Source of the DNA: Acytostelium subglobosum LB1
Taxonomy: Eukaryota; Evosea; Eumycetozoa; Acytosteliales; Acytosteliaceae
Length of the DNA: 64,000 nt
Direction: 5' to 3'
Assembly: GCF_000787575.1 (NCBI RefSeq)
Contig: NW_012236492.1
Coordinates: 124,001-188,000, forward strand
Part shown: positions 45,839-57,322 of the stretch, piece by piece
How positions within the stretch are numbered: the stretch's first letter is position 1
Layout of the letters: every line of letters starts with the position of its first letter
Translations under genes and position numbers: made by a program
The notes under the pieces: model-generated
Database searches by the model: none
Seen by the model: only the letters and a program-made list of their open reading frames with translations
What the model was told of the DNA's origin: nothing

Positions 45839-47104
45839 ATGTCTTTATTAACTGAATCACCTACAAAGACAAAGATACTTGGGTTCAAACGATCATTGTC
45901 TGATGTTGTGTGCAAGAACGATGATGATGGACTGGCATTTGGAGCTGGAGGTGGACTGATCGTTCAAATGGATAGTAGCTTCTCAACACACCATCAACAA
46001 CAGCAACAACAGCAGCAGTCAACAACAAAGAAACATAAAGTGGCCACAACACCTGCAGGATCAAAACTAATCGAGTCACTGTCATTGTCACCTTCAAAGT
46101 CGTCACATTTGCGCAAACGCCTCACCACGCCAACACCGGTCAAGAGTACTGGATGGACGACCGAGTGGGACTGGAAGCAATCATCACTCACTGCATTCTC
46201 AAACTCACCACTCAAGTTCTTCGAGACCAAGGTGGCCGGCTACACCACCCCCAGCAAGACCAACAAGGCAGCGGCCGCCAAGAAGAAGCCACTGTTTGAT
46301 GGCGGCATCGACCTGGAACAGACATTCATCGCGGTTGGCAAGAAGCTCGTCGAGCAGACTATATGTCCCAAATGTCGCATGTTGTACAGTGTTGGTAGCA
46401 AGGAGGATGAGCAGACACATAAGAAGCACTGCACAGAGAGTGGACAATCACCCAAGATCATCATCAAGAACTGGCGATCGATTGGCAAGATATTGAACTC
46501 ATTTCCCAATGATGAGGGCATCATATCCATCGTGCCTGGTGAAGAGGACAATGCTGTGTTGAAGTCCAAGCTCGAGTCAATCATCAAGATGGTCAACTAC
46601 GAGCTTGGCTACGTCGAGCCGTCCAAGAATGAAGTGGAGCCAGACAACGAAGAGAAGGTGAGTGAGACACATGATTGATTGGTCACGATCTCGAGTTTGC
46701 TAACACCATGGTCCAATACTTCTACTGAGTAGTTCTTCATGTATATGAACGCAGAGGGTAGGGTTGTTGGATTTGTCGCAGCAGAGAGACAGAGTGTGGC
46801 GCATAGGATCAAAGAGAATGATGATAAGGACGACACGACCATTCAATGTGAGGATCAGTTTGTGCAAGTCAAATGTGGAGTGAATCGCGTATGGACACTA
46901 AACAGTGTGCAACGACAAGGTATCGCCACCAAACTACTTGACAGTGTTCGTCGCAACATGTTCTATCGTTGTCAACTTGACAAGAACCAACTTGCCGTCA
47001 CCACTCCCTCTCTCTCTGGTCGCGTCTTCTTCTCTCACTACTTCCAAACCCAACACTATCCACTGTACAGAACACAACAAATTCATCATAATACCGATGG
47101 ATAG
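45839..47104 (+). CDS. eco1: Cohesin acetyltransferase ESCO/Eco1
   Basis: Two exons, 45839-46657 and 46733-47104; 396 aa. The N-terminal half is low complexity with a Gln run and Ser-Pro sites. A C2H2 finger follows, CPKCRMLYSVGSKEDEQTHK then KHC, as in all Eco1 proteins. The acetyltransferase core spans exon 2: RVVGFVAAERQ, VWTLNSVQRQGIATKLLDSV (acetyl-CoA-binding loop RxxGIA) and LAVTTPSLSGRVFFSHYFQT (the Eco1-specific D/S-P...G box). It should acetylate Smc3 to lock cohesin during S phase. Start: first ATG after a (TA)n run; ORF is open further upstream without need. All key residues present. Confidence 0.93.
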
Positions 47105-47251
47105 GCTTGGGTCAACAAGCCCTCGCACAAACATACATCCATACCTTCTAATGATTTGGATAATACTAAATAAATGGCCAATCATCGCAAGGCAAATAAG
47201 ATAGATATACAATTGGTTGTTTATATAATTAATGGACCGCAGGCCAGCCGT

Positions 47252-47922
47252 TTACTTGCCAATGACAATACCCTCGTATGTCTGCTTGTACCAGTTGACA
47301 GTGTCAATCTTGGTGATTCTGTGCTGGAAACCAACGCGAGCGCAGGTTCTCTTTCTCCGAGCCACACGGAAACCTGGACGACCAAGCACGACAAAGAAGT
47401 CCATACCATAGATACCGATGGCTGGGTCGTACTTGATGCCCAGATCAATGTGCTCCTGGATACCAAAGCCGAACGAGCCGTTGTTGGAGAAGTTCTTGTT
47501 GCGCAGCTCAAACTCCTTGACCTTCAGACCCTTCTCGAGGATCTCGGCAGCCTTCTCACCGCGGACGGTGACGTGACAGGCGATCTGCTCGTTACGACGG
47601 ATGGAGAACGAACGGACGGTGTAGCGAGCCTTGGAGTAGACGGGTGTCTGGCCAGTCAATTGCTCGAGCACCTTGGCAGCACGTACCAGTCTATCACCAC
47701 TCTCACCAACACAGATGTTGAGGATGAGTTTCTCGATCTTGAGCTTTCTGTTGATGTTATCCTTCTTGTCGGCGACCACTGGTGCTGCGCTGGTGGTGGT
47801 AGCTGGTGCCTTGGTTGCGTTCTTCTTTGAAATGTTTGTCTAATGAATGAGGTGATTGAGTGAATGATTAGCAACTATGAACAAACAACGAAGAATGAAT
47901 GAATGTGTGTCCTCTATACCAT
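47252..47922 (-). CDS. rpl11: 60S ribosomal protein L11 (uL5)
   Basis: Two exons on the minus strand: 47920-47922 (just the ATG) and 47252-47839; 196 aa. The intron follows the start codon directly (ATG|GTATAG...TTAG|ACA), a layout frequent in ribosomal protein genes. A 20-residue Thr/Ala leader precedes the conserved body: [60 protein letters not shown] and [20 protein letters not shown], ending [15 protein letters not shown]. The protein sits with 5S rRNA in the central protuberance of the large subunit. Confidence 0.95.
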
Positions 47923-48450
47923 ATGATCCGTATTCCATGTCAGACCTTGATCCCTCTCGATGAATTGATTGGAATCAGTCAAAACGACAGAGGTCAGATA
48001 TAGATGATGGGATGGGATGGTATGGAAAGATGGATACACGATTCATAATGTGTCATGATGAGATGTTATCGATGTTTAAAATACCAATCCATTTGGTAAT
48101 CGATTATCTATCAATGATACACACCATTGTATCGTTATTAAAGGATATATGTGATGATGCCGTGATTGTGTGTATGTATATGATATGTAGTTATGATTGA
48201 GTTGTGAGTGGAGATGTAAAGGGCACGAACGAGGATACATGGTGTAGGAAAAATGAAATCATTTTTATTTTATTGTGCTTTATTGTTGGAAAGGTTGCTT
48301 AATGATGGAACTTCTGACCAAGTGATTGATTGGGTAACTGGAAGATGGTACTCAACAACTTGGAAAGAGAGATATTATTATATATATATATACTATGCCA
48401 AAAATGATTTATTCACTAGTGTAAAGAGCTCTAAGCCAAATGGAGATGGT
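47923..48450. other. Intergenic region between two ribosomal protein genes
   Basis: Promoter side of rpl11 and 3' side of rpl17. No gene seen; ORFs near 48012-48200 and 48253-48618 have no motif. Confidence 0.4.
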
Positions 48451-49351
48451 TTAGTTGGCCTTGACGATCTTGGAGTCGGATGGCTTTGGGACTCTGGTCT
48501 CAGCCTCAGTGAGGATCAACTCGACAGTGGATGGGCTGCACAAGTATGGGTTGATTCTACCGTGGGCTCTGTAGGTTCTACGTCTGGTCTTCTGGGCACG
48601 CTGGACCTGGACGTGTGAAACGATCAACTTGTCGGCATCGAGCTGCTTGGCCTCAGCGTTGGCAGCGGCGTTCTTCAACAAGCTCAAAACGTGCTCGACG
48701 GACTTCTTTGGCCATCTGGCAGAGTGAGCCTATATAATATTGGTTGATTGATCGAACCTGTATGTCAGTGATTCTGTTCATTTCGTCATTTCGTCATTTC
48801 GTCATCAATCAACCGTGACCTGATCTCTGTCGCAAATCCTGTTCCAAACGATTGACTGATTGACTGACTGATTGATTGATTGTGTTGCCTGCCAAATGAT
48901 ACATACACCCTCGAGGTTCTTGGCTTGAGCAGTACGACCACATCCGTACTTGAATCTACGGAATGGGATGGCCTCCTTGTGCTTGAGGACGTTCCACAAG
49001 TAGGTTTGGGCTCTCTTGAGGTACATGCCCTTGATGGCGTTGGCAGTCTCACGAGTGTTCTGTTATGATGTGAAATGAACTTGTGTGAGCTATCTGTATG
49101 TATCTATGTCTATCTATCGCATGTCATAGTCTCTTCGCTCCTGTAATATCCTATCCGTAGATGATGTGATGATAAACCTAATCGATGCATACCTTGAAGT
49201 GAACTCTCAAGTTTGATCCGCGGGACTTGCTGGCTGTTTGGCAGGAAGGTGTTAGATAGATGTTGATAGGTGGATGGAGTCGAGAGATAGATGATAGTAA
49301 CATACACTTCTCTGGGTTGGTTGGCTCGGTGGCGTAGGCTGGCTTGGTCAT
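48451..49351 (-). CDS. rpl17: 60S ribosomal protein L17 (uL22)
   Basis: Four exons on the minus strand: 49306-49351, 49193-49233, 48907-49059 and 48451-48729; 172 aa. Conserved uL22 segments in order: [80 protein letters not shown], and [20 protein letters not shown]. The hairpin of uL22 lines the peptide exit tunnel. It is the second ribosomal protein gene in a row on this strand, 528 bp from rpl11. Intron 3 contains TGATTGACTGAC repeats. Confidence 0.96.
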
Positions 49352-49717
49352 TTTTGGCTAGATTGATGATGGTTGATGGATTGACAGTGTAAGACAAGGA
49401 TTCGATAGGATTGACAATGATAGACGTGGTCTCTTTCCAAATAGCTAACAACATACCAATCGCGACACTTGGTGAAAGAATGTGAGTCTCGATCAATCTC
49501 TTTGATACGACTTCGATGGAGGACGAGAGGGGAGCTCCCATCCATTCCCTCGTCTCATTTAATGAAAAATAAAATAAAAAATAATCATTTGTGCTCATTC
49601 AATACGAACTTCTGTTAATTAGTAGAAAACAGTGTTCAACACTATCCTCATTATTATGAAAGAGGAAGAGTGAGAGAAGAGAAGATAAGAGATAGATATA
49701 TATATATATATATATGT
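49352..49717. other. Divergent promoter region rpl17 / RING gene
   Basis: Shared upstream region for rpl17 (left) and the RING protein (right), ending in a (TA)n run just before the RING ATG. A minus-strand 162-codon ORF (49110-49598) overlaps rpl17 introns and has no motif. Confidence 0.45.
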
Positions 49718-51214
49718 ATGGCCAAGAGTATACAATCACAAGATAGACTATCATTTAGCTTTGACTATGCTGATGCTGATGCTCAACGACATTCAGTGGT
49801 AGTAGTCGAAGAGGATAGTGCAGCAGGTTGGAAACAAAAGGTCATTCACAAGAAAGAAACAGATGTACAACAACATGTTGATGATGAAGATAGTTATCAC
49901 CTGTCATTTGGATCAGATGGTTCTATTCCATTGGATTTAGAAGAGACTGACAATACAGCATTCAGATGTGCCATCAGTACGTGTCTCAACAACAACAACA
50001 AGAGCAATGATATCAGCAATGACGACAACAACAATATCAATACTAGCCAACTCAAATCACATAGACATGGAAAGTTTGATAGTGTAGATATATTCGATGT
50101 AGATGAACCATCTGTTGAGAGGATTCCTCCACAACAACAATACAATGACAATGTTGTTATTGATTGCAAGATAGTTGGAATGAAAGAGAGGACAAAGTTT
50201 GATGATGTTGATATATTCAATGAGGTGGATGATCGTGGTACTCAAGAGTCAATGAAGGAGAAGAAGAAGACAGAAACAACGACCACAACTACAACTACGA
50301 CGACCAAGATGAAGAACAAATTTGGATCAATTGATATTTACAATTTAGATGACATGATCAATGATGTTACCAACACGAATGACAAAGGTGATGTTCGCCA
50401 ATCAGATGCGTTGGACAATTCATTGGATCCTCCGAGCTACACATTCAGCTTTGGTGACATCAATGACAGCACAACAGATGTCAGCACAGACAAGGACACC
50501 AGCTATGACAGGGACAAATCAACATGTGGCGCCATCTTGAACAATTGCACCTCATTCGAGTTTGACTTTGGGGAGCTGGATAGCAATACAACGGCTACAA
50601 CTACAAAGACCACATCCACAACTCCATCCACTACTCCACCCAAACCAACTACATCAACTACGTCAACAAGTAAAATGGCTGCACCAAATGTGTTGTTGGA
50701 CAATATAACACCAATCAAGAAGGTGGACAAGAAGAGATACAACTATGATCTGATCACTGGATCAATCACCAAGCCGAGAAAGTCAACAAAGTGCTCAATG
50801 GCACAGACGCCACTACGTAGAAACAACACGATGCCATTATCTTTGATGTATCAGTCAAGTCTACTAGCTGACGACGATGACCCCTTCAAGAGTGTGAACA
50901 AGAGTGACGAGACTGATCAACAGTCACAGTCTGCTATGGGCTCAAGCCCAAACAACAAGAGTATAGCCCCCCAAGACAACCTGCACCACACATCACCAAG
51001 TCAAGGCGCCAGTAACAAGGTCACAAGAGATGGTAGTGGCACGTTGTACTGTCCGATATGTCAATGCAAGCCTACCAATGGACACGTATCACTCTGTGGA
51101 CACATATGCTGTTGGGAGTGCTGGGGACAGTGGCTGTCCATTAAGTTGGAGTGTCCTGTTTGTCGAGAAAAGACTAGACTCAAACAAGTAAAGCCTGTTG
51201 TGGGGCAGACCTGA
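49718..51214 (+). CDS. C-terminal RING finger protein with short internal repeats
   Basis: Single exon, 498 aa. A RING finger (C3HC4) lies at the C-terminus: CPICQCKPTNGHVSLCGHIC then CWECWGQW and CPVCREKTR, so an E3 ubiquitin ligase role is likely. The first 300 residues are polar and hold short repeats: KFDSVDIFDVDEPS, KFDDVDIFNEVDD and KFGSIDIYNLDD, plus LSFSFDYAD, YHLSFGSDG, YTFSFGDIND and FEFDFGELD. These acidic/aromatic repeats look like linear interaction motifs. Ser/Thr/Pro-rich and DE-rich stretches lie between. No transmembrane segment. The family is not recognised beyond RING; the start is the ATG that follows the (TA)n run. Confidence 0.85.
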   Translation: MAKSIQSQDRLSFSFDYADADAQRHSVVVVEEDSAAGWKQKVIHKKETDVQQHVDDEDSYHLSFGSDGSIPLDLEETDNTAFRCAISTCLNNNNKSNDISNDDNNNINTSQLKSHRHGKFDSVDIFDVDEPSVERIPPQQQYNDNVVIDCKIVGMKERTKFDDVDIFNEVDDRGTQESMKEKKKTETTTTTTTTTTKMKNKFGSIDIYNLDDMINDVTNTNDKGDVRQSDALDNSLDPPSYTFSFGDINDSTTDVSTDKDTSYDRDKSTCGAILNNCTSFEFDFGELDSNTTATTTKTTSTTPSTTPPKPTTSTTSTSKMAAPNVLLDNITPIKKVDKKRYNYDLITGSITKPRKSTKCSMAQTPLRRNNTMPLSLMYQSSLLADDDDPFKSVNKSDETDQQSQSAMGSSPNNKSIAPQDNLHHTSPSQGASNKVTRDGSGTLYCPICQCKPTNGHVSLCGHICCWECWGQWLSIKLECPVCREKTRLKQVKPVVGQT

Positions 51215-51471
51215 TGTTGTATGTCCATTGTAATAATCCAATCCAATCCAATCCACCAGTCTTAAGTCTTTGTTGTTAATGTACACACCTTTAATTTGAG
51301 TTGAGTTGTGTCTAGTGTTCACAATGAAGGAGGATAGGTGTCGCCCCTCCCAAAGATAGTGCTATCGTTGTTGTAGTTTGTAGAGTTGTTGTTGTAGTAG
51401 GGTCGCTTGATAGATGATTGATTGATTGATTGACGTAATGATTGAATAATCTATTCTATCTATCCATATCT

Positions 51472-52091
51472 TTACTTTCTCCACCATGTCAGCAAGGCCT
51501 GCTCTCTCGAGATCTTCTTCTGCAGCTGCAGAATTCCATATACGAATGCTTCAGCAGTTGGTGGACAACCTGGGATGTACACATCGACTGGGACGATACG
51601 GTCACATCCTCTGACCACTGAATAACTGTAGTGATAATATCCACCTCCATTGGCGCAACTGCCCATAGAGACTACGTATCTATGTGTTTGTTTGGTTTGT
51701 TTGATTTGTTTGATTGATTAAGTTAATGATTGAGTCACAAGAGTTGAATTGAACTCTCATATACATACCTTGGCATTGGCATCTGATCGTAGACCTTGCG
51801 CAAAGCAGGTGCCATCTTGTTGGTTAGGGTACCGGCGACGATCATACAGTCAGACTGACGTGGGGAGGCACGAGGAATGACACCGAAACGATCCATATCG
51901 TAACGAGCGGCATATGCGTGCATCATCTCCACTGCACAACAGGCGAGACCGAATGTCATTGGCCAGAGTGAACCAGTACGTGCCCAGTTGACTAAACCGT
52001 CCAACTTGGAGATAACGATCTCTGGCAACGATGATGGTGGTGCTGGCTTGAATGATGATGCCAGTAGCTTCGACAGATGTGTGTGTGACAT
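51472..52091 (-). CDS. ndufs7: NADH dehydrogenase subunit NDUFS7 (complex I PSST/NuoB)
   Basis: Two exons on the minus strand, 51769-52091 and 51472-51679; 176 aa as modelled. It has the cysteines that ligate the N2 [4Fe-4S] cluster: [20 protein letters not shown] and later [20 protein letters not shown] with [14 protein letters not shown]2 passes electrons to ubiquinone in the complex I peripheral arm. The start [20 protein letters not shown] can serve as a mitochondrial presequence; upstream codons in frame (EYRDKD) follow an acceptor-like ATAG, so an upstream exon is possible. The core is complete. Confidence 0.93.
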
Positions 52092-52285
52092 GTCTTTGTC
52101 CCTGTATTCTCTATAAATATAAAGTAGTAGATCTTATGTGATTGTTCAGGTATGTAGCAAGAACAAATGAGAGGGAGTAGGTGGAGAATGTGGGTGTTTG
52201 TTGTTGTGGCGAAAAATGAAAAACTGGACTTTTGGAACTTCCAATACAAGTATTGGATCATATTAAATGATGACATGACAATTGA

Positions 52286-54557
52286 TCAAGCTTCGCTATT
52301 CTTTAATTTAATGTTTGATCTTAGACGTGAGAGAATGTTGTACTTGTGCTTGATGACGAATACCATGGCTAGGAGGAGTATGGCTGCACCAACGACTGAG
52401 CATACAACAGCGATGATTATCACTTTGTAGGACTTGGGCTGGCAGTTGGTAATATCATCCACTGCCACCAATGATTGGAAGCTGGGATCAATTAAACAAT
52501 GTGATTTGAAGTATGGTACTACTATTGATGTCAACACTTTGTACTCTTTGTCATCGGCATTGATGTTGTTGTTTTTGTTGTTGAGAGCTGAGTAGAGAGG
52601 GTCTGAAGAAGGGAGTATGATGACCTTGGAGAAGACAACTCGGTCCTCCACATACATGTGAGTGGCGAATGAACCAGAGAGAACAGATTGACCAGCCACA
52701 ACATAATACGATGATGCATCATCGTTCTGAGCCAACTTTGTCTTTGTACCACAATCATCATTGAGTTTGGCAACTGTCCTACTCTCAAATATGACCTCCA
52801 GGTTGTTGAGCGTCCATTTCGCAATGGCAACTGAGAATTTGACACTGTTGGCTGGTAGATTGATAGACTCTCCGGCAAACAAGATGGTCTGAGACACTGT
52901 GACCAGGGTCACATTCATATACACGGTCACCTGGTCACTTGGGAAACGACCAATTAGCTCTCCAGTGATATTGTTGGCGGTCCACTCAATTGTGGACATG
53001 GCGCGAGTGCGTACTATAGTGCCAACCGAATCACTCTCACGCAGATACACTATTGAGTTGATAAAGTTCACCTTGGATGGGTTGATTGCCGTGCCATTCT
53101 GGATGATGGGAAGACCTCCTGGCGATGTTGGGAGCGAACAGTCATTGTAGGTCCATCCAGGGTGACAGAGGCATCGTCCAAAAACGAGATCAATATCACC
53201 ATGTCCATTGCAATCTATAGTTGTTCGATTGTTTGGATTAGAGTAAAATACATTATACACACCCGATATTCCACTTGATGTGACGTTGACCGGTAGAGAC
53301 TCCAACTTATTGTTGGCTTGTGGAACCTTTCCATCAAACAGGCAATGAATCACCTTGTCAGATATACGCGTGACATTATAGCATTGATCGCCACCGATTG
53401 AGACGCTGAGATATTGACCAAAGTAGTTGCCCGTGATTGTAATCTTAGAGGTGATGTTGGCAAGTCCTGGCGTGGATTGGAGAATGTATGGCGAGAGGTA
53501 GCTAAAGTTGAAAGCAGGTGAGTTGACCCCGAGATGTGTGATCACCAATGATTGATTCTGCACAATGATCCTATCGGTGGGTGCCAATGTACATGTAATA
53601 GTCTGTGCCGGGACGACTACTTGGAGATTGGTGCATGGTGTAGGTCCGACCTTAACAACCAAGTTGGCCAACTCCTCATAGTAGATTGATCCAGTGATTG
53701 TCACCTGGCCACCATTTGTTCCCACAACTGTAGTGGTCTGGACTTTTGATGAATCATACTGGATTGTTTGATAGTTGAATGAACGATATTGGTGTCCATT
53801 GTATGGGAGGGTCACGTAAACCTTGTAGGGTCCACCTGATCCAGGAGGTACAGGCAACACCACATCTGTGCCAAAAAAGTCACGTTCAACAACTACCGCC
53901 GATGAACTACCTATCAGGAAAGTGAAGGGATCAAATGGAGTTCCACGTTGGGGTGTGACGCTGTAGGTGATGTTTGTACCCTTGGATGACACAACTGATA
54001 TCGGATCAGTCTCAATATATTGAAGGTCCAGTTTAGGATAATGAACACTCAAAGTACCATACCATCCACCATCTTGAGCTGTTTAGTCAGCTGTAGTTGC
54101 ATCATATACATAGTTGGAGCTCAACTCGGTAGGCATCAGTTCCTTATCAATCTGTGCTGGTTCAGTTCCATTTGGTCCATCCACACTCATGAACTTTGAG
54201 TCTATAGGGAGAGAGTTAAGGATGTAAGTGAGGGTAGATGGGATCAATCAATAAAGTACACTTACCAATGACGGATAGTGAGGTCCACGCTTGATAGAAT
54301 GTTGGGGATACATTGAGAGCATTGGCGAATGTTGTCTTTGCCATCGCGGTCATATACTCAAGGACACCACTAAAACTTGGTGTGTTGACGTATGTCAAGT
54401 AACCAGTATGACCAGCCAAAGATGAGTCATGGGTATACTTCAATGAGTCCTGGAAGCTCGTGCCAGAGTTCCATATCGAGAAATATGATGAGTTGAAATC
54501 TGATTGATTCGATCCCGTTAGTGATTGTTTTAGAGTTTGAGAGGATCTAATGAACAT
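52286..54557 (-). pseudogene. Tgr-like IPT/TIG cell-surface protein with in-frame stop
   Basis: Two exons on the minus strand, 54266-54557 and 52286-54201. The protein has E-set/IPT-type repeats (VTITGSIYYEELANLVVKVG, NITSKITITGNYFGQYLSVS with IGGDQCYNV), an EGF-like unit (CNGHGDIDLVFGRCLC, GWTYNDC), a long glycosylation-rich juxtamembrane region and a C-terminal TM (KVIIIAVVCSVVGAAILLLA) with a short basic tail, as in the dictyostelid Tgr kin-recognition and adhesion family. The N-terminus lacks a signal peptide, so the 5' end seems lost. A TAA stands in frame at 54083-54085, with matching sequence on both sides. So it is a pseudogene, or a stop that is a base-call error. Confidence 0.68.
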
Positions 54558-55033
54558 ATGTACATATCAAGGGTTTGAAAGATTGTCCCCAGACAGTGTG
54601 TGGATGGCTCGTGGCGCTGGCGCTTCTTTGTCGCTTCGCTCACATTACGTCGCTATCGCGACTTCATTTCCTATTTAATACAGTTTCAATTCTGCTTTAA
54701 TGCTTATATTATACTATCTTTATTCTCTCTACAATAAATAGAATAAAAACAGATATGGTAATGATATTGTAGAGATGTAGAGAGAATAGAGCAATAAAAG
54801 TGATTAGAACAATTTTAAAAAGCGTCCAAAGCTGTCTCAGAGCTCCATCTATCTACATGGATCAAGTCGGCATCAGAGGACGGGTAACAGCACGCACATG
54901 AGGAGATATTGGTGGGGCATCAATGGATGGGTAACGTGCTCTATTCACCAAAAGTGCACCAACAAAACATCTGTGAGGGGGTGTGATACACAGTTAAAAT
55001 AGGAGATTGGTGATAACTTTTAAACTGCTGAAA
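54558..55033. other. Intergenic region with a perfect inverted repeat
   Basis: No gene. A hairpin with 13-bp perfect arms, TATTCTCTCTACA (54721-54733) and TGTAGAGAGAATA (54776-54788), loop 42 nt, sits in the middle. The left part has a CGC/GTCGC-rich stretch (about 54610-54662) of different base composition from the surroundings. At 54569-54586 the text CAAGGGTTTGAAAGATTG resembles the hAT-like TIR seen at 62505. Confidence 0.4.
54721..54788. repeat. Hairpin with 13-bp perfect arms
   Basis: Arms 54721-54733 and 54776-54788 are exact reverse complements around a 42-nt loop. An alternative pairing TCTCTACAAT (54726-54735) with ATTGTAGAGA (54766-54775) competes, so the segment can switch between two stems. 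Confidence 0.75.
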
Positions 55034-57141
55034 CTAGTTTTTGAGAGGAATGTTGAACTGTTGAATCTCTGTCATTGGTGTCTTGACACTGAAGGATGTG
55101 AAGTCCTGGTTGTACTGGATGTGCCAACAATGATCTCTGATAGGTGAGTCCTTTGAGGTGAAGTTGAGGACCGCCCACTGAGTGATGTCTTTGTCGACCA
55201 TATTGTAGTACTTTCCACCTGGAAGGAATCTGTTAATGTGTTCGTCCAATGTTGCTGGTTCGCCCTCTCTTAGCAGCTCGATTGCCCACTTCTTTCCTCC
55301 GTTGATATAAAAATCGACATATCCGGTTGATTTGAAACATGGGCCAACGTTTGGACTGATGTGGATGTTTGTCCCAACCAATTTGGTTGCGGCATGGAAG
55401 AACTCGTTCTGCCAGACTTGTTCGTTTGGTTTAGAGTCGCGCTTGGTTTCGACTGATTTGTGCTCCAATGCTTGTTGAGACCCAAGTAGGATTGAGGACC
55501 TCATTCTCACCAATGAATGGTAGATGAAGTCTCCAAAATCTGTTGGTTGATAGCTTTCCGAGACTTTTGAACCAAACAGTTCTGTGTAGTAGAGCGTTCG
55601 AAGAAGTGGGCAGACAAACTTGAAAGTGGAAGTTTGTGCATCATCGTGCATGAAATCATCCTCATCGTCCTCATCGTCCTCATCCTCATCCTCATCCTCA
55701 TCCTCATCCTCGTCATCCTCATCATTCTCGGTTATGAGGTCCTGGGGGCTCACTTGTAGCGAGGACGATGAAGTTGGTGTGTCCACATCCATGGGAGTAC
55801 TGATGATATCAGGTACGATGGCTCCTTTCTTGACCAAACTCTGAATAGGAGCCTATGTATATCATATGTGTTAACCAATTTATCCTATTGTTGTTGTGGG
55901 ATTGCGAATACATACACCAAACGGCGCAGAGAAAAGCTGGGAACGCTGGAGAGAAAGGAGCATGGACGATAACACCTCGTTCTCTTGTTTGGAGAATTGA
56001 TTTGGTCTTTGGTAGGCTCGGCTACCCTTTGCAGAGTCATAGAACTGTTTGGAGTGAAGATACAGACGAATCTCGGAAGGATCGATGATCTGCTCCTTTG
56101 CCTTGTCCTTGAACCTGTTGTTCAATCCTTTAAGTGCCATGACGACAAGTCCAACATGCCCACTAGTCATTTCCCAAAGGAGTGATTGTAGCTCGGGAGT
56201 GAATGGGAGCTTCGTTCTCTTTCGAGACAAGCTCTTTTCCTGAAGAAACTCAGAGAGCTCCGATTCAGAGAAGTTAAGGTGATCAATGCCAAGACAGTGA
56301 ACTATGTTGACTGGTGTGCAGAGTCCGTCAATGTATCTCTGGTAGTATGCTGACACAAGAAGAATTGACAGCTTGGGGAGGGTGGACCAGATTTGAACAA
56401 GTCCCTTCATCTTTGTCCAAAACTGATGGAGTGGTTGGTTGATCTGTGTGTATGTGAGTTGTGTTTCGTCAACGATGAGGAACACTGGATGTTCTGAGGC
56501 AAGAGAAGTGATTGCATTCCATGAGGTACCAGCGAAATGTTCCCATGATGTTTCGAAATCCTCATTTGATTTCTGACTCCAAACAAATGAATATCTGCGG
56601 ACATATGTATCCATGATTGTCAATGATGAACTGCTCCAGCAACTGAGTGATTGATGTCTTTCCAGAGAAAGGTGGGGCACGAAGGAGGACCAAGTGATGT
56701 TTCGAAACATAATCGTACAGCTTCTTCACTGTGTTATGTCTCGGGAGTGTATTGCGTGATCCAATAGTGATGCCTTCATCGGACTGCTCTGATAGGACAC
56801 TCGGTTTGAGTTGTCGTGCGAATGGTATGTCTAATATAAAAGTGAGAAGTTAGCATAGTAAGCAAACACATCACTCACTCTCATTTGTACTTACGAGCTT
56901 GGCCTCCTTGTGATCCTATAGGGGCAGCAGGGGCTTGAGTGTGTATGTTAGTATTGAATGAAGACATTGCCAAGATATTGTTTGTACTTACGAGTTGGTT
57001 GTGAAGGCACAATCTTGAGCAACAACGACCCATCAGCCAGTCTAGGAAGTGCTGACAACAAAGTGTTGTTCAATATTGGGAGGAATCTTGATTGACTTTG
57101 ATGCATCATCAAGATACACTCTATTGGGTATTTGTGCCATA
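55034..57141 (-). pseudogene. Crinkler-like (CRN) effector fossil, P-loop NTPase plus nuclease-like C-terminus
   Basis: A minus-strand element with the layout of Crinkler/CR-toxin proteins: a ubiquitin-like header region at the 5' end, a P-loop NTPase region (Walker A ending SGKTS; Walker B VFLIVDE), an acidic linker with a long Asp/Glu run, and a C-terminal region with a PD-(D/E)xK nuclease look (YVDFYINGGKKWAIELLREG). CRN proteins are known from oomycetes, chytrids and dictyostelids, where they act as effectors or in conflicts between organisms. The reading frame is interrupted about two times, so I treat it as a fossil, although most of it is still well preserved and therefore young. Confidence 0.6.
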
Positions 57142-57322
57142 ATACAAGTGAATGTATGAGATAATAAGGGTGTGATGAGTGAAGACAATAGATAATTATG
57201 TGACAAAGATTGAGAGTATAACTGTACAGATAATAAGAGGTGTTGGAATGCGAAGACAAGTGAAGTTGTGTGGGGATGAAAAAAGTTGTTCATTTTTGAT
57301 TGACCTCAATATTACCTCTCTA

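Noticed and set aside
47174-47830. 218-codon ORF antisense to RPL11
   Set aside because: It is the mirror of a highly conserved ribosomal protein; long antisense frames arise from the G/C-ending codon bias of that gene. It has no motif.
55620-55844. Poly-Ser/Val ORF opposite the acidic run of the Crinkler fossil
   Set aside because: Reverse of a GAT/GAG repeat; no other support.
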